Source: an uncultured Streptococcus sp.
GTDB lineage: Bacteria > Bacillota > Bacilli > Lactobacillales > Streptococcaceae
Assembly: GCA_902480035.1 (NCBI GenBank)
Contig: CABSRC010000094.1
Location: forward strand, 1-5,962
DNA length: 5,962 nucleotides
Reading direction: 5' to 3'
The notes under the pieces are model-generated. The model was not told where the DNA came from. It searched no databases and saw nothing but the letters and a program-made list of their open reading frames with translations. Positions 5,737 to 5,962 of this stretch are shown one piece after another (position 1 is the first letter of the stretch; every line of letters begins with the position of its first letter). The position numbers and the translations under genes were made by a program.

Positions 5737-5962
5737 TAAAATTTTCCATTCTATATTCATTTGCATACTTAACTACTAAATAATGATTATCTAATTTTGC
5801 CTTCTCTATAATATATTCTTTATAATCACCATTTGAAATAATTTTATCTATATTTTTTACTTTTAACAATAAGGACACACCTTTACGCACTGTAATGCGA
5901 TGATCTGGATCATAAGCCGCCGTTAACTCATGTACAATAAGACGTGTTGCCCGGTCTTGTGG
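5729..5962 (-). CDS. C-terminal 77 residues of an unrecognised gene (5' end outside window)
   Basis: From the window edge the frame starting CCA CAA GAC is open for 77 codons and stops at TAG (5731-5729). The peptide reads PQDRATRLIVHELTAAYDPD at its start, continues HRITVRKGVSLLLKVKNID (21-39), then a Lys/Asn/Tyr-rich tail ending YRMENFNE. I do not recognise the family. Its end overlaps the hsdS start by 8 nt, so it belongs to the same operon and may code for a type I system partner; HsdR is a possibility by position only, with no motif to support it. Bases 5881-5962 have balanced composition, whereas 5729-5880 are very AT-rich and continue smoothly into the AT-rich first half of hsdS. The last 50 residues may therefore have been replaced together with that domain. 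No membrane segment or coiled coil is evident. That this is coding is likely but rests on an open frame without a visible start. Confidence 0.65.
   Translation of the reverse strand, partial: PQDRATRLIVHELTAAYDPDHRITVRKGVSLLLKVKNIDKIISNGDYKEYIIEKAKLDNHYLVVKYANEYRMENFNE

Overview
The window looks like a low-to-moderate GC Firmicute, most probably an oral or mitis-group Streptococcus. This is inferred from AGGAGG-type ribosome binding sites, short T-tailed terminators, AT-rich promoters with TATAAT-like -10 boxes, and protein families that feel streptococcal. No marker gene settles the genus. All genes lie on the minus strand, so transcription runs from high to low coordinates.

Layout in transcription order: (1) 5962-5729, the last 77 codons of an unrecognised gene whose end overlaps the next start by 8 nt. 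(2) 5736-4498, hsdS, the DNA-specificity subunit of a type I restriction-modification system. (3) 4497-4333, a non-coding gap with a strong hairpin and then a promoter with palindromic and direct repeats. (4) 4332-3684, a toxin-antitoxin pair: a RelE/HigB (Gp49-like) toxin followed by an overlapping XRE-type antitoxin. (5) 3662-2061, hsdM, the N6-adenine methyltransferase subunit, 21 nt after the antitoxin. (6) 2039-2001, an intrinsic terminator. (7) 1993-526, a second, unrelated toxin-antitoxin operon: a promoter under a perfect 13-bp palindrome, a HigB 'killer'-type toxin and an overlapping HigA-like antitoxin that carries an ImmA/IrrE metallopeptidase domain. (8) 481-457, a near-ideal terminator. 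(9) 439-1, the N-terminal 146 codons of an Rpn-family (PD-(D/E)XK) nuclease/putative transposase, cut by the window edge.

The whole is a defence and addiction island. HsdM and HsdS together would form the methyltransferase core; HsdR (restriction/translocation) is not in the window and would have to lie upstream of 5962 or elsewhere. The most notable arrangement is the self-regulated toxin-antitoxin pair between hsdS and hsdM. The only clear promoter ahead of hsdM is the one that drives the toxin-antitoxin pair, so the antitoxin may also set the level of the methyltransferase, much as controller proteins do in type II systems. That coupling is inference. hsdS shows sharp base-composition steps between its variable target-recognition domains and its conserved linker, as expected for a gene that exchanges specificity domains by recombination.

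No tRNA, rRNA, CRISPR array, insertion sequence ends or complete recombinase gene were seen. There is no gene-free stretch longer than 300 bases.
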